NCBI GenBank assembly: GCA_028289445.1
Contig: JANQPO010000021.1
Location: forward strand, 186,001 to 250,000
Source of the DNA: Tepidamorphaceae bacterium
GTDB taxonomy: Bacteria; Pseudomonadota; Alphaproteobacteria; Rhizobiales; JAKSCL01
Direction: 5' to 3'
Length of the DNA: 64,000 nucleotides
How positions within the stretch are numbered: position 1 is the stretch's first letter; each line of letters starts with the position of its first letter. This document shows, piece after piece, positions 9,163 to 16,641 of the stretch. A program made the translations under genes and the position numbers. A model generated the notes under the pieces. That model saw nothing but the letters and a program-made list of their open reading frames with translations. It searched no databases and was not told the origin of the DNA.

Positions 9163-10137
9163 ATGACAAAACTGAAATCACTGATGATTTCCGCTTTTGC
9201 GCTGACGCTGGCAGGGGCCGGCTCGGTCGGCGCCGAGGAGATTCGCTACAGCCTGTGGGCCAAAGAGGGCGAAGCCCAACATACCGCCGCCCTTGAGTTC
9301 AAGAGGGTCTTGGAGGCGGAATCGGGCGGCAGCTTCACGGTTACCGTTTATCCCGGCAACCAGCTTGGCACACCGAAAGAGATGCTGGCTCAATTGGCTT
9401 TGAACACGACCCAGATCGAGGCTAGCGGCGATCCGGGGCTGGAAGAGATCGAAAATCTGGCATTGCCATTTTTGATGAAGGATATGGCGAACTACCTGGC
9501 GGTTCTCGATAGCGATGTCGGACGCGACTGGAACGCCCGCTTGATCGAGCAGAACCGAGTTCGGTTGATCGGCATTCTTCCGCGCAGCCCACGGCAGATC
9601 AGTGCCAACCGCGCCATCAACTCCATGGCTGATCTGAACGGCTTGAAGGTGCGGGTCCCAGCTCGCGACTACTATGTCCAATCGTTCATCGCCTTCGGCG
9701 CCAAGCCAACACCGATGGCGTTCAAGGAAGTCTATACGGGATTGCAAACCGGTATCGTCGATGGCCAGGAGAACCCGATCGAAACGATCTGGGCCATGAA
9801 GTTCTTCGAGGTTCAAGAGAGCATCGCCATGGTCGATTACATCAAGAAGCCGGCATGGGTCAAAATAAGCGAGGCTTTCTGGCAAGGTCTATCGGAAGAG
9901 CAGCGCGGTTGGATCGTCAAGGCGCAGCGCGCCTCCGAGGGCATGGTCGATACGCTTCTCGCCGAACAACAAAAGGCCCTGGTCGAGAAACTAGAGCAGT
10001 CCGGAATCACGATCACCTATCCGGATCGTGAGGAGTTTCGCGCGGCGACGCAGTCGGTTCGAGACAGCATCGGCAAGGAGACCTGGGGCGAAGAGCTGTA
10101 CCAGGAGATTGTGCGAATTGGTCAGTCGGATATGTGA
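9163..10137 (+). CDS. TRAP transporter solute-binding protein, DctP-type (system 1)
   Basis: 324 residues. A Sec signal peptide (MTKLKSLMISAFALTLAGAG, cleaved near VGA/EE) precedes a DctP fold. Ligand-binding landmarks are RSPRQISANRAINSMADLNG followed by LKVRVPARDYYV, where the arginines bind the carboxylate of organic-acid ligands, and GLQTGIVDGQENPIETI. The ATG follows AGAGGAAGACGTT. Here the binding protein is the last gene of its TRAP set, unlike systems 2, 4 and 5. Confidence 0.92.
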   Translation: MTKLKSLMISAFALTLAGAGSVGAEEIRYSLWAKEGEAQHTAALEFKRVLEAESGGSFTVTVYPGNQLGTPKEMLAQLALNTTQIEASGDPGLEEIENLALPFLMKDMANYLAVLDSDVGRDWNARLIEQNRVRLIGILPRSPRQISANRAINSMADLNGLKVRVPARDYYVQSFIAFGAKPTPMAFKEVYTGLQTGIVDGQENPIETIWAMKFFEVQESIAMVDYIKKPAWVKISEAFWQGLSEEQRGWIVKAQRASEGMVDTLLAEQQKALVEKLEQSGITITYPDREEFRAATQSVRDSIGKETWGEELYQEIVRIGQSDM

Positions 10138-10162
10138 TTCGTCATAGGCTGGCGCGTGTTGA

Positions 10163-10197
10163 GATTCAGCATTCCAAATTTCATGGAATGCTGAATC
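10163..10197. terminator. Perfect 14-bp stem-loop after dctP of TRAP system 1
   Basis: GATTCAGCATTCCA at 10163-10176 pairs perfectly with 10184-10197 around a seven-base loop, 25 bases after the binding-protein stop. No T-run follows on either strand, so it may stabilise the 3' end of the message or act as a factor-assisted terminator rather than a classic intrinsic one. Confidence 0.55.
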
Positions 10198-10476
10198 AAA
10201 CGCCCTCTTGGGAGTTGACCAGTGACCTGCGAGTTCTGACGGACCGCATCTGGACATGACCGTAGTTCCTAGGGAGATCCAGCCGCGAGGGGATCGCTCG
10301 GAGCCTACGATGAACAATTGGTGCACTATCGAGCGGCATGCAGGCACCAACAGTCGCTGCGCAATACCTTACCGGATGTTGTTTCAGAACTGACGCCCAA
10401 TACGATGTTCTGCTTCAGGAACAACGGATATTTGAGGCTTTTGGTGGAAGGCGCATCAAGGTCTAGCCCGCCGATT
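10198..10476. other. Convergent intergenic spacer without a supported gene
   Basis: About 280 bases between the system 1 stem-loop and the stop of the leftward isomerase-like gene. Frames reading through it run into the coding region of that gene and have no family features or ribosome site. I see nothing else here. Confidence 0.5.
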
Positions 10477-11310
10477 TCAACCAGGGAACTGTTTCACCTG
10501 CCACTCGCGGCCCTCGAGCATGTCTTCAAGCGACCCGAAGGCGTTCATGTAATGCCCGGTAAACCCGGTGGTTTCGACGCGACGGAACATGTCGGTCCAA
10601 TCAATGATCCCCGTGCCGGGCTTCATGTGAAGCTCGTATTCGCCGTTGTTGTCAGCCATTCGGACTTCTCCTAGGCGGTCGACCGGACCGCCGTCGAGGA
10701 AGCCGGCGATGCCCTCGGGGACGAGCGTCGCGTGATTGATGGTGAAGGACCATCCAAGGTTCGGCGAGGCGATCCGGTCGAAATACCAGTTCGTTTCCTC
10801 CAGGTTGTGGGCGAGGTAATGGACCTCGGCGCGATCCGGTTCCCAGTTGGTGTTCTCCAGAAGCAGTATCGCGCCCTTTTCCTCGGCATAGCCCACGATC
10901 CGCTTCAACCGTTCAAGGCCCGCTTCCATTCTTTCGGAAACGTCGTCGGTGAAGTGATATCCGGCATGAATGACGATCCACTTTGCGTCGAGGCGTGCGC
11001 AGGCGTCGATATAGGCCTTGAGGTAAGCGTCGACCGCTTCGTCGACGTAAGGCGAGAACTCAGCAACATTGACGGCCGAGAGCGTGTGGAGCCCGAGTTG
11101 CACCCCCGTTTCAGCGCAGCGGTCGCGGATTGGTGCGGAGCGCGCGTCGTTGAAAGACTTCAAGGCATTGGGCGCGATGTCGATTTGACAGTCGATATAG
11201 GTCACCTCGTTGGCGACGGCCCAATCAACGGCATCCTCGACGGAGAGCTTGCGCCCGCAATCGACACCGATCCGGTCGCGGATCGAGAGCGTTTCGGTCT
11301 TGTCCGTCAT
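10477..11310 (-). CDS. Sugar phosphate isomerase/epimerase-family TIM-barrel protein
   Basis: 277 residues of the xylose-isomerase-like/AP endonuclease 2 fold. Metal-site landmarks are WIVIHAGYHF (His), ILLLENTNW (Glu), a late His-Asp-like segment VRMADNNGEYELHMKPGTG and a C-terminal acidic segment. Such proteins isomerise, epimerise or dehydrate sugars and cyclitols with a divalent metal. The ATG at 11310 follows GAGGATTACA; an in-frame start at 11346 lies within the upstream permease. It is nine bases after the TRAP system 2 large permease, so it is probably the enzyme of that import operon, acting on a polyol or sugar acid. Confidence 0.82.
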   Translation of the reverse strand: MTDKTETLSIRDRIGVDCGRKLSVEDAVDWAVANEVTYIDCQIDIAPNALKSFNDARSAPIRDRCAETGVQLGLHTLSAVNVAEFSPYVDEAVDAYLKAYIDACARLDAKWIVIHAGYHFTDDVSERMEAGLERLKRIVGYAEEKGAILLLENTNWEPDRAEVHYLAHNLEETNWYFDRIASPNLGWSFTINHATLVPEGIAGFLDGGPVDRLGEVRMADNNGEYELHMKPGTGIIDWTDMFRRVETTGFTGHYMNAFGSLEDMLEGREWQVKQFPG

Positions 11311-11318
11311 TGTAATCC

Positions 11319-12608
11319 TCAGTTTCGCATCAGGTTCGGGAGCCACGTCGCCAGTCCGGGTACGGCGATGGCCAAGAGGAGGAACGCGATGATGCCCCAG
11401 AAGAACGGCATGTTCGCACGCAGCACGCGGATCTGGTCGATATTGGCGATCCTCCCGGCGATGATCAGCGCGATGGCCATCGGCGGTGTGACCTGTCCGA
11501 TGACGACAGCCAGCACCATGAGGACGCCAAAGTGCACCAGGTTGACGTCGTAGGTGATCAGCGTGGGCAGGATGATCGGCAGCAGGACCGGGATCAGCGG
11601 GTCGAGGATCATGCCTGCGAGTATAGCCAACACGACGAGGGCGAGGATCCGGAGATATTCGCTGTCGTAGATGACCACGTGGTCGATGAGCCGCACGAGA
11701 AAGTCAGGGACATGCGCATTGGTGAGGCCGGCTCCGAGTGCGAAGGACAGCCCGACGATGATCAGCAGTTCCCCGCTTAGTTGAACGGCGTTCACGAGCA
11801 CGCGGTAGAGATCCCGCAGCGACATGCACCGGTGCAAGAACATCGCGAGGATCATTGCGTAGACCACGGCGAAGGCCCCGGCCTCCGACGGTGTGAAAAT
11901 GCCGATGACGAGGCCGCCGACGATGATCAGCGGCATTCCAAACGACAGAATGGCGCGCCGTCCCGTGCGGACCACTTCGTCGAGCGAGAGGGCGGCGTAG
12001 GGCAGCCATCCGCGGCGGCGTGCGAGCCACGCGATGATGAGCATCTGGGAAAGTCCCAGGAGCAGTCCCGGAATTAGGCCTGCCAGGAATAGCGCACCGA
12101 GAGAGACACCCGTGACCGCGGAATAAAGGATCATGGGCGAACTCGGTGGGATCATCGGACCGATGCCGGCCGAGGATGCGGTGAGTGCGGCGGAGAAGTC
12201 GGCCGGATAGCCGTTCTTCCGCATTTCGGGAATGACGATCGATCCGGTACCCGCGAGGTCCGCGGTGGACGACCCGATCATGCCGCCGAAGAACATGCTG
12301 GTCACGACATTTACATGCGCCAGGCCCCCGCGCAGCGCGCCAACGAGCGCGCGCGCGAACTCGAACAACCGCCCGGAAATGCCGCCCGCATTCATCAGCC
12401 CGCCCGCGAGAACGAAGAGCGGCAGGGCGATCAGGACGAAACGGCTGATCCCGGACATCATGGTTTGGGGCAGGGTGAGCATCCACGCGCCGGAGAAATA
12501 ATGGTTGAAGAATATGGCTGCGGCGATCGCGATCAGCATCGGTATGCGCAGGACGAGCAGCCCGCACAACAGCAGAAGCGAAGCGCCCGCTCCGGCGAGG
12601 GGGGTCAT
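11319..12608 (-). CDS. TRAP transporter large permease, DctM-type (system 2)
   Basis: 429 residues, about 12 membrane helices. Signature stretches include FFGGMIGSSTADLAGTGS, IGPMIPPSSPMILYS and GIFTPSEAGAFAV. The ATG at 12608 overlaps the stop of the small permease (ATGA), indicating coupled translation. Belongs with the 12605-13192 and 13294-14301 genes. Confidence 0.92.
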   Translation of the reverse strand: MTPLAGAGASLLLLCGLLVLRIPMLIAIAAAIFFNHYFSGAWMLTLPQTMMSGISRFVLIALPLFVLAGGLMNAGGISGRLFEFARALVGALRGGLAHVNVVTSMFFGGMIGSSTADLAGTGSIVIPEMRKNGYPADFSAALTASSAGIGPMIPPSSPMILYSAVTGVSLGALFLAGLIPGLLLGLSQMLIIAWLARRRGWLPYAALSLDEVVRTGRRAILSFGMPLIIVGGLVIGIFTPSEAGAFAVVYAMILAMFLHRCMSLRDLYRVLVNAVQLSGELLIIVGLSFALGAGLTNAHVPDFLVRLIDHVVIYDSEYLRILALVVLAILAGMILDPLIPVLLPIILPTLITYDVNLVHFGVLMVLAVVIGQVTPPMAIALIIAGRIANIDQIRVLRANMPFFWGIIAFLLLAIAVPGLATWLPNLMRN

Positions 12609-13192
12609 GACGCGGATTCCCGGCGGCTGCGGCGGTGCCACTCGCGGAAGAACTCAACGGCATAGGCCATCGCCGCGCCTGCGGCGCCGAAGACAAGCGC
12701 CGAGGTCGAGACGCCCATCGGAAGTTGGACGTAAAGCGCGACGTCGCCGCCGAAGAGGCGGACGAAATCGAAGGACACGTAAGCCATCATGCAAAGGACG
12801 ATGACGTTGACGGCGTATCCCGCATAAGCGACGGCGGGCCGAAGCCTGGCAGGAATCTTTTCAAAGAAGAACTCGATCCGGATCATCGTGCCGCGCCGAA
12901 CCGACAGGAAGACACCCGTCATCGCGAGCCACGGCATCGCCATCTGCACCATTTCCTCAGCCCAGGAGAAGCCCGAGTTGAAGAGGTAGCGCGACGAGGC
13001 GTTGGCAAAGATCACTGCCACGATCGCGACGAGGGCGCTGACGCCCACAATCTCGACGACGCGGTTGATCAGGCGATCGAGGAACGGAAGATCTGCGTCG
13101 GGGTCCTTCAGTTCAAGGCGCCTGGCGGTCGCGTCGATCCGGGACGCTAGGTCCTCGGCTTCATTTGCGGAAGGGTCGGTGTTGGACGTCAT
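12605..13192 (-). CDS. TRAP transporter small permease, DctQ-type (system 2)
   Basis: 195 residues. About 40 polar N-terminal residues precede four membrane helices, with the DctQ hallmark SSRYLFNSGFSWAEEMVQMA near residue 75 and RRGTMIRIEFF near 110. It sits between the binding-protein and large-permease genes of system 2, with a stem-loop in the spacer upstream. Confidence 0.87.
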   Translation of the reverse strand: MTSNTDPSANEAEDLASRIDATARRLELKDPDADLPFLDRLINRVVEIVGVSALVAIVAVIFANASSRYLFNSGFSWAEEMVQMAMPWLAMTGVFLSVRRGTMIRIEFFFEKIPARLRPAVAYAGYAVNVIVLCMMAYVSFDFVRLFGGDVALYVQLPMGVSTSALVFGAAGAAMAYAVEFFREWHRRSRRESAS

Positions 13193-13260
13193 AACGTGTC
13201 GGATACCTGGTCAGCGTCCGCGGAAAAGGTGTCCCGGCGGCCGATCAAACGGGGCATGGT

Positions 13261-13286
13261 GGGAGAGGCGCGGTTGCGCCTCCCCC
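13261..13286 (-). promoter_or_regulatory. Intercistronic stem-loop between dctP and dctQ of TRAP system 2
   Basis: GAGGCGC (13265-13271) pairs with GCGCCTC (13276-13282) around a four-base loop. The stem extends by three G-C pairs past an A/C mismatch. It lies eight bases beyond the binding-protein stop and about 70 bases before the small-permease start, so it could protect the upstream message or reduce downstream expression. Confidence 0.5.
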
Positions 13287-13293
13287 TTGCGGC

Positions 13294-14301
13294 TCAGTTC
13301 GTGGACTGGGCTGCCGCCTCGATGAACTTGGCGGCAAAATCCTCGCCGGCGATCTTGCCGATCTCGGCGCCGATATCCTTTGCGATTGTCTGAAACGAGG
13401 CCGAGTCGATATCGTTGAACTTGACGTCGGGCGACCGCTCGCGGATCACCGCTTCGAGGCTTGCGTCGTTGTCGGCACCGTATTGGCGGCTCGACGCGAC
13501 GGCGGTCCGTGCGGCTTTGTGTATGGCCTCGCGCTGTGCGTCGGTGAGACTTTCATAGCGCGCAAGGTTCATCGTCAGCGTAACCGGTGTGTAGACGTGC
13601 TTTGAGAGCGAGACGTATTTCTGAACCTCGTCCCATGACCACTTGGCAATGTTGCCTAGCGGGTTTTCCTGGCCGTCGATCACGCCCTGCTCAAGTGCCA
13701 GATACACCTCGCCGATGTTCATCTTGATGGGCGATGCGCCGAGCATCTCGAACGACATGATCCGCGTCTTGCTGCCTGGCGTGCGAAGTTTGACGCCGTC
13801 GAGGTCCGCTGGCGTCACGATCGGCCGGACGTTGTTCGTAATGTGCCGGAACCCGATCTCGCCAAAGCCTAGGATCTTCAGACCAGCGTTCTCCTGGAAC
13901 GAGGCGTCGAGTTGCTCACCGATCGGACCGTCCAGCACCGCTGAGACCTGCTCGCGGCTCGCGAAAAGGAACGGAATGTCGAAGACGGCGAATTTCGAAT
14001 CGAGTTGCACCGCATCCGAGCCGATCGGAACCACGTCGAGTTGACCGGTGCGGACCTGCTGCATGTGCACGATCTCGTCGCCAAGCGTCCCGCTGTCGAA
14101 ATACTCGATGTCGACGTCGTCGCCCATCTCCTCTTTCAGGGCGTCACGAAAGGCGGCGAGGACCTGCTGGGTCGACGCCCCCGGCGTGCTTTCGACGGAC
14201 ATCCGCAGTTTGAGCGCTTCGGCCGAAACCTCCCCGCCAAGCGACAGCACCAATGCACCCGCCGCGAAGATCGTCGCAATGTACTGATGTCTGAGTTTCA
14301 T
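13294..14301 (-). CDS. TRAP transporter solute-binding protein, DctP-type (system 2)
   Basis: 335 residues. The Sec signal MKLRHQYIATIFAAGALVLS ends near VSAEA. The mature protein has the DctP segments GFGEIGFRHITNNVRPIVTP, DGVKLRTPGSKTRIM (carboxylate-binding Arg) and LEQGVIDGQENPLGNI. The ATG at 14301 is preceded by AAGGGAGGAAGAAAA, a strong site. First gene of the system 2 set, separated by about 120 bases from the methyltransferase gene upstream. Confidence 0.92.
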   Translation of the reverse strand: MKLRHQYIATIFAAGALVLSLGGEVSAEALKLRMSVESTPGASTQQVLAAFRDALKEEMGDDVDIEYFDSGTLGDEIVHMQQVRTGQLDVVPIGSDAVQLDSKFAVFDIPFLFASREQVSAVLDGPIGEQLDASFQENAGLKILGFGEIGFRHITNNVRPIVTPADLDGVKLRTPGSKTRIMSFEMLGASPIKMNIGEVYLALEQGVIDGQENPLGNIAKWSWDEVQKYVSLSKHVYTPVTLTMNLARYESLTDAQREAIHKAARTAVASSRQYGADNDASLEAVIRERSPDVKFNDIDSASFQTIAKDIGAEIGKIAGEDFAAKFIEAAAQSTN

Positions 14302-14322
14302 TTTTCTTCCTCCCTTGGTTCG

Positions 14323-14350
14323 CTTCGCGACGGACGGATCCGTTGCGAAG
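14323..14350. promoter_or_regulatory. Stem-loop upstream of dctP of TRAP system 2
   Basis: CTTCGC at 14323-14328 pairs with GCGAAG at 14345-14350, and ACGGA at 14330-14334 pairs with TCCGT at 14339-14343. One G/T position lies between the stem blocks and the loop has four bases. It lies between the methyltransferase stop and the dctP ribosome site on the minus strand. It could be a processing or attenuation element; there is no T-run. Confidence 0.35.
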
Positions 14351-14425
14351 CTCGACCGATTTACTTTCGGCCAAAGAACTCGCTGCAGGACCAGATTTCC
14401 TCTACCGTTCGGCCGCGAATCTGCA

Positions 14426-15298
14426 TCATCCCGGCTTTCTGGCCAGAACGAGATGCGCCGAGGTGGGCAAGGCAACGCCATCGCTGGTCCGGTACGGATC
14501 GAGACGCCGGGCGACGTCTTCGACGAAGTCTTCGAACGCGTCCGACGGCAGTTGTGCGAGCGCATGCCGCGTTGCGGGCGCTCCGGCCGCAACTGCATCG
14601 ACAAAGGCTCGCGCCGAGGACACGCCGATCGTTTCGATGCCCGTCTCGAACGTTTCGACGGCGAACCCCGCCGTTTCGATCAGGTCTCGTGCTTCGACCG
14701 GATCGCCCAGCGAAAATGGCTTCGTGGCTGCCTTCAGACCTCGGGCGATCAACGCCTGTCCAATCGCATGATGTCCCTTGTTTTCGGTGAAGTCGTTCCA
14801 GACCGATGCAACGACGCGTCCGTCGGGCCTGAGCGCTGAGAATATCCGTGCAAGCGCCGCGGCGGGGTCCTGGGCGAAGTTTGGGCCCTGGAGGCACAGA
14901 CACAGATCCATGCTCCCATCATCGGCAACCGCTTCCTCCATCGGAGCAACGCGCCAACTCAGACGGTCGGACGGGATTCCTGCATTTTCGGCCAATCGAC
15001 GACCGACGGCGACCATCGCCAGATCGATATCTGTGCACAGGACTACGCCGTCCGGTGCGATCCGGGGGGCAACCAACCGGCCCCCGATACCCGTACCGCA
15101 GGCGACGTCGAGCACGGTCTCACCGGGCTTCGGGTCCGCGAGATCGACGGCCCGCCGCGCCCAGGGCGCAAAGAGGATCGGTACGAGCTGCGCTTCGTAG
15201 GCTTCGGCCGCCGTTGTGTCGGTCGTTCCGGCCGTCATGTCCCATTCGCCTTCAGCGCTGACTGAGCTGAGCCGTCGCATGGGAGCGCTCGGTTTCAT
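14426..15298 (-). CDS. Class I SAM-dependent methyltransferase
   Basis: About 290 residues. The SAM-binding motif I is VLDVACGTGIGG (near residue 60), with motif II-like VLCTDIDLAMV and a later LCLQGPNFAQDP in place of the usual acidic motif. It resembles UbiE/ArsM-like cytoplasmic small-molecule methyltransferases; the acceptor is not recognisable. It lies a few bases after the aminotransferase stop. ATG 15298 is 11 bases from GGAG; TTG 15304 (5 bases) and ATG 15238 are alternatives. Its place between a glyoxylate aminotransferase and a TRAP operon suggests a metabolic role, which is inference. Confidence 0.75.
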   Translation of the reverse strand: MKPSAPMRRLSSVSAEGEWDMTAGTTDTTAAEAYEAQLVPILFAPWARRAVDLADPKPGETVLDVACGTGIGGRLVAPRIAPDGVVLCTDIDLAMVAVGRRLAENAGIPSDRLSWRVAPMEEAVADDGSMDLCLCLQGPNFAQDPAAALARIFSALRPDGRVVASVWNDFTENKGHHAIGQALIARGLKAATKPFSLGDPVEARDLIETAGFAVETFETGIETIGVSSARAFVDAVAAGAPATRHALAQLPSDAFEDFVEDVARRLDPYRTSDGVALPTSAHLVLARKPG

Positions 15299-15306
15299 CG
15301 CCAATG

Positions 15307-16494
15307 CTACTCCGCCGCCGCCCGCGCGTCTTCATGCCGAGACCCGAGGACATCCATGGCCGCCTGAACCCCGCCAACCTTGTGGGGGACGCCAGCATCG
15401 CGGAGGCCCATCTCGATACCCGCCAAGGTTCCGCAGAGCATCAGGTCGTTGAAATCGCCGAGATGGCCGATCCGAAATACCCGGTCCGCGATCTTCGACA
15501 AACCGTTTCCGAGGGACATGTTGTAGTTGCGGAGCGTCACGGCGCGGAACGCATCGGCCGAGTGCCCCTCCGGCATCAAGACTGCTGTGAGCACACCGGA
15601 GTAGGACTCCGGATCATTACAAAGCACTTCGAGTTCCCAGGCTTCGACCGCAGCGCGCGCTGCAGCGCCGTGATGGCGATGACGCGCGAAAACTGTGTCG
15701 AGGCCCTGCTCTTTCAGCATCGCAAGACTTTCGTTGAGACCGTAGAGCATGTTGGTCGCGGGCGTATAGGGAAAACTGCCTTTGTCGTTCGGCCCGAACA
15801 TTTCTTCCCAGGCCCAATAGGACTTCACGAGGCCCGCCGATTTCGACGCTTCAATGGCCTTTTCGCTTATCGCGTTGAACGAAAGTCCCGGCGGAAGCAT
15901 CAAACCTTTTTGCGAGCCGGATACGCTCACGTCGACGCCCCACTCGTCATGGCGGTAGTCGATGGAAGCGAGACTCGAGATTGTGTCGACCATGAAGAGC
16001 GCAGGGTGGTTCGCCGCGTCGATCGCCTTTCGGATTTTGGCAACCGGAGAGACGGATCCGGTGGAGGTTTCGTTGTGGACGATGCAGACCGCTTTGATCT
16101 CGTGCGCCGTGTCCTCCCGGAGCCGCGCTTCAATTGCTTCAGGGTCTGCGCCACTCCTCCAATCGCCTTCGATGGAAATGGGGGTGAGCCCAAGACGCTT
16201 TGCCAACTCCTGCCAGAGAAACGCGAAATGTCCGGTCTCGTACATGAGAACGGTGTCGCCGGGCGAAAGCGTGTTCAAAAGCGCCGCTTCCCAGGCGCCG
16301 GTTCCGGACGACGGATAGATCACGACGCGGGACTCCGTGCCGAAGACCCACTTCATTCCGTCAAGTGCAGTTCGACCCACATCGGTAAAGGCCGGTCCGC
16401 GATGGTCCATGGTCGGGAAGTCCATCGCGCGTAGGATACGGTCGGGAACGTTCGAGGGGCCGGGAATCTGAAGAAAATGACGTCCCGCCGGCAT
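15307..16494 (-). CDS. PLP-dependent serine/alanine-glyoxylate aminotransferase family protein
   Basis: 395 residues, the usual size for class V aminotransferases of the AGXT/SgaA group. The N-terminal substrate loop IPGPSNVP, the GTGAWEAAL segment (about 64-72) and the PLP lysine K196 in SGSQKGLMLPPG are all present. It should transfer an amino group from serine or alanine to glyoxylate in the cytoplasm. The ATG at 16494 follows GGAGGGCAATACC. It is divergent from the D-2-hydroxyacid dehydrogenase gene across a palindromic promoter, so both probably serve one glyoxylate or hydroxyacid pathway. Confidence 0.9.
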   Translation of the reverse strand: MPAGRHFLQIPGPSNVPDRILRAMDFPTMDHRGPAFTDVGRTALDGMKWVFGTESRVVIYPSSGTGAWEAALLNTLSPGDTVLMYETGHFAFLWQELAKRLGLTPISIEGDWRSGADPEAIEARLREDTAHEIKAVCIVHNETSTGSVSPVAKIRKAIDAANHPALFMVDTISSLASIDYRHDEWGVDVSVSGSQKGLMLPPGLSFNAISEKAIEASKSAGLVKSYWAWEEMFGPNDKGSFPYTPATNMLYGLNESLAMLKEQGLDTVFARHRHHGAAARAAVEAWELEVLCNDPESYSGVLTAVLMPEGHSADAFRAVTLRNYNMSLGNGLSKIADRVFRIGHLGDFNDLMLCGTLAGIEMGLRDAGVPHKVGGVQAAMDVLGSRHEDARAAAE

Positions 16495-16575
16495 TGGTAT
16501 TGCCCTCCGTTGCGGCGCGGTCTTTGCCTGCGCTCTCGCGGCCGAATCTGCGATAAAGCTGCGGACACCGGCCTG

Positions 16576-16614
16576 TTGACAGGTATTGAATTATGAATTC
16601 ATTATTCATGTCAA
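16576..16614. promoter_or_regulatory. Divergent promoter with 22-base palindromic operator
   Basis: A palindrome at 16587-16608 has a perfect ATGAATTCAT core (16593-16602), TGAAT and ATTCA outer arms, and one mismatched pair. It is flanked by TTGACA at 16576-16581 (plus strand) and TTGACA on the minus strand at 16614-16609, so both -35-like boxes face inward over the same operator. The GntR/FCD regulator encoded at 19572-20270, in the rightward operon, is the obvious candidate binder. Confidence 0.6.
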
Positions 16615-16641
16615 GCCCCATCTGACTCAAGGAGGAGAACT

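Noticed and set aside
10318-10674. 118-codon rightward frame after TRAP system 1
   Set aside because: Most of it overlaps the leftward isomerase-like gene, and there is no ribosome site or recognisable domain.
14426-14903. CRISPR-like or repeat arrays
   Set aside because: I looked for regularly spaced repeats here and across the window and saw none; the overlapping frames in this stretch are shadows of the methyltransferase gene.
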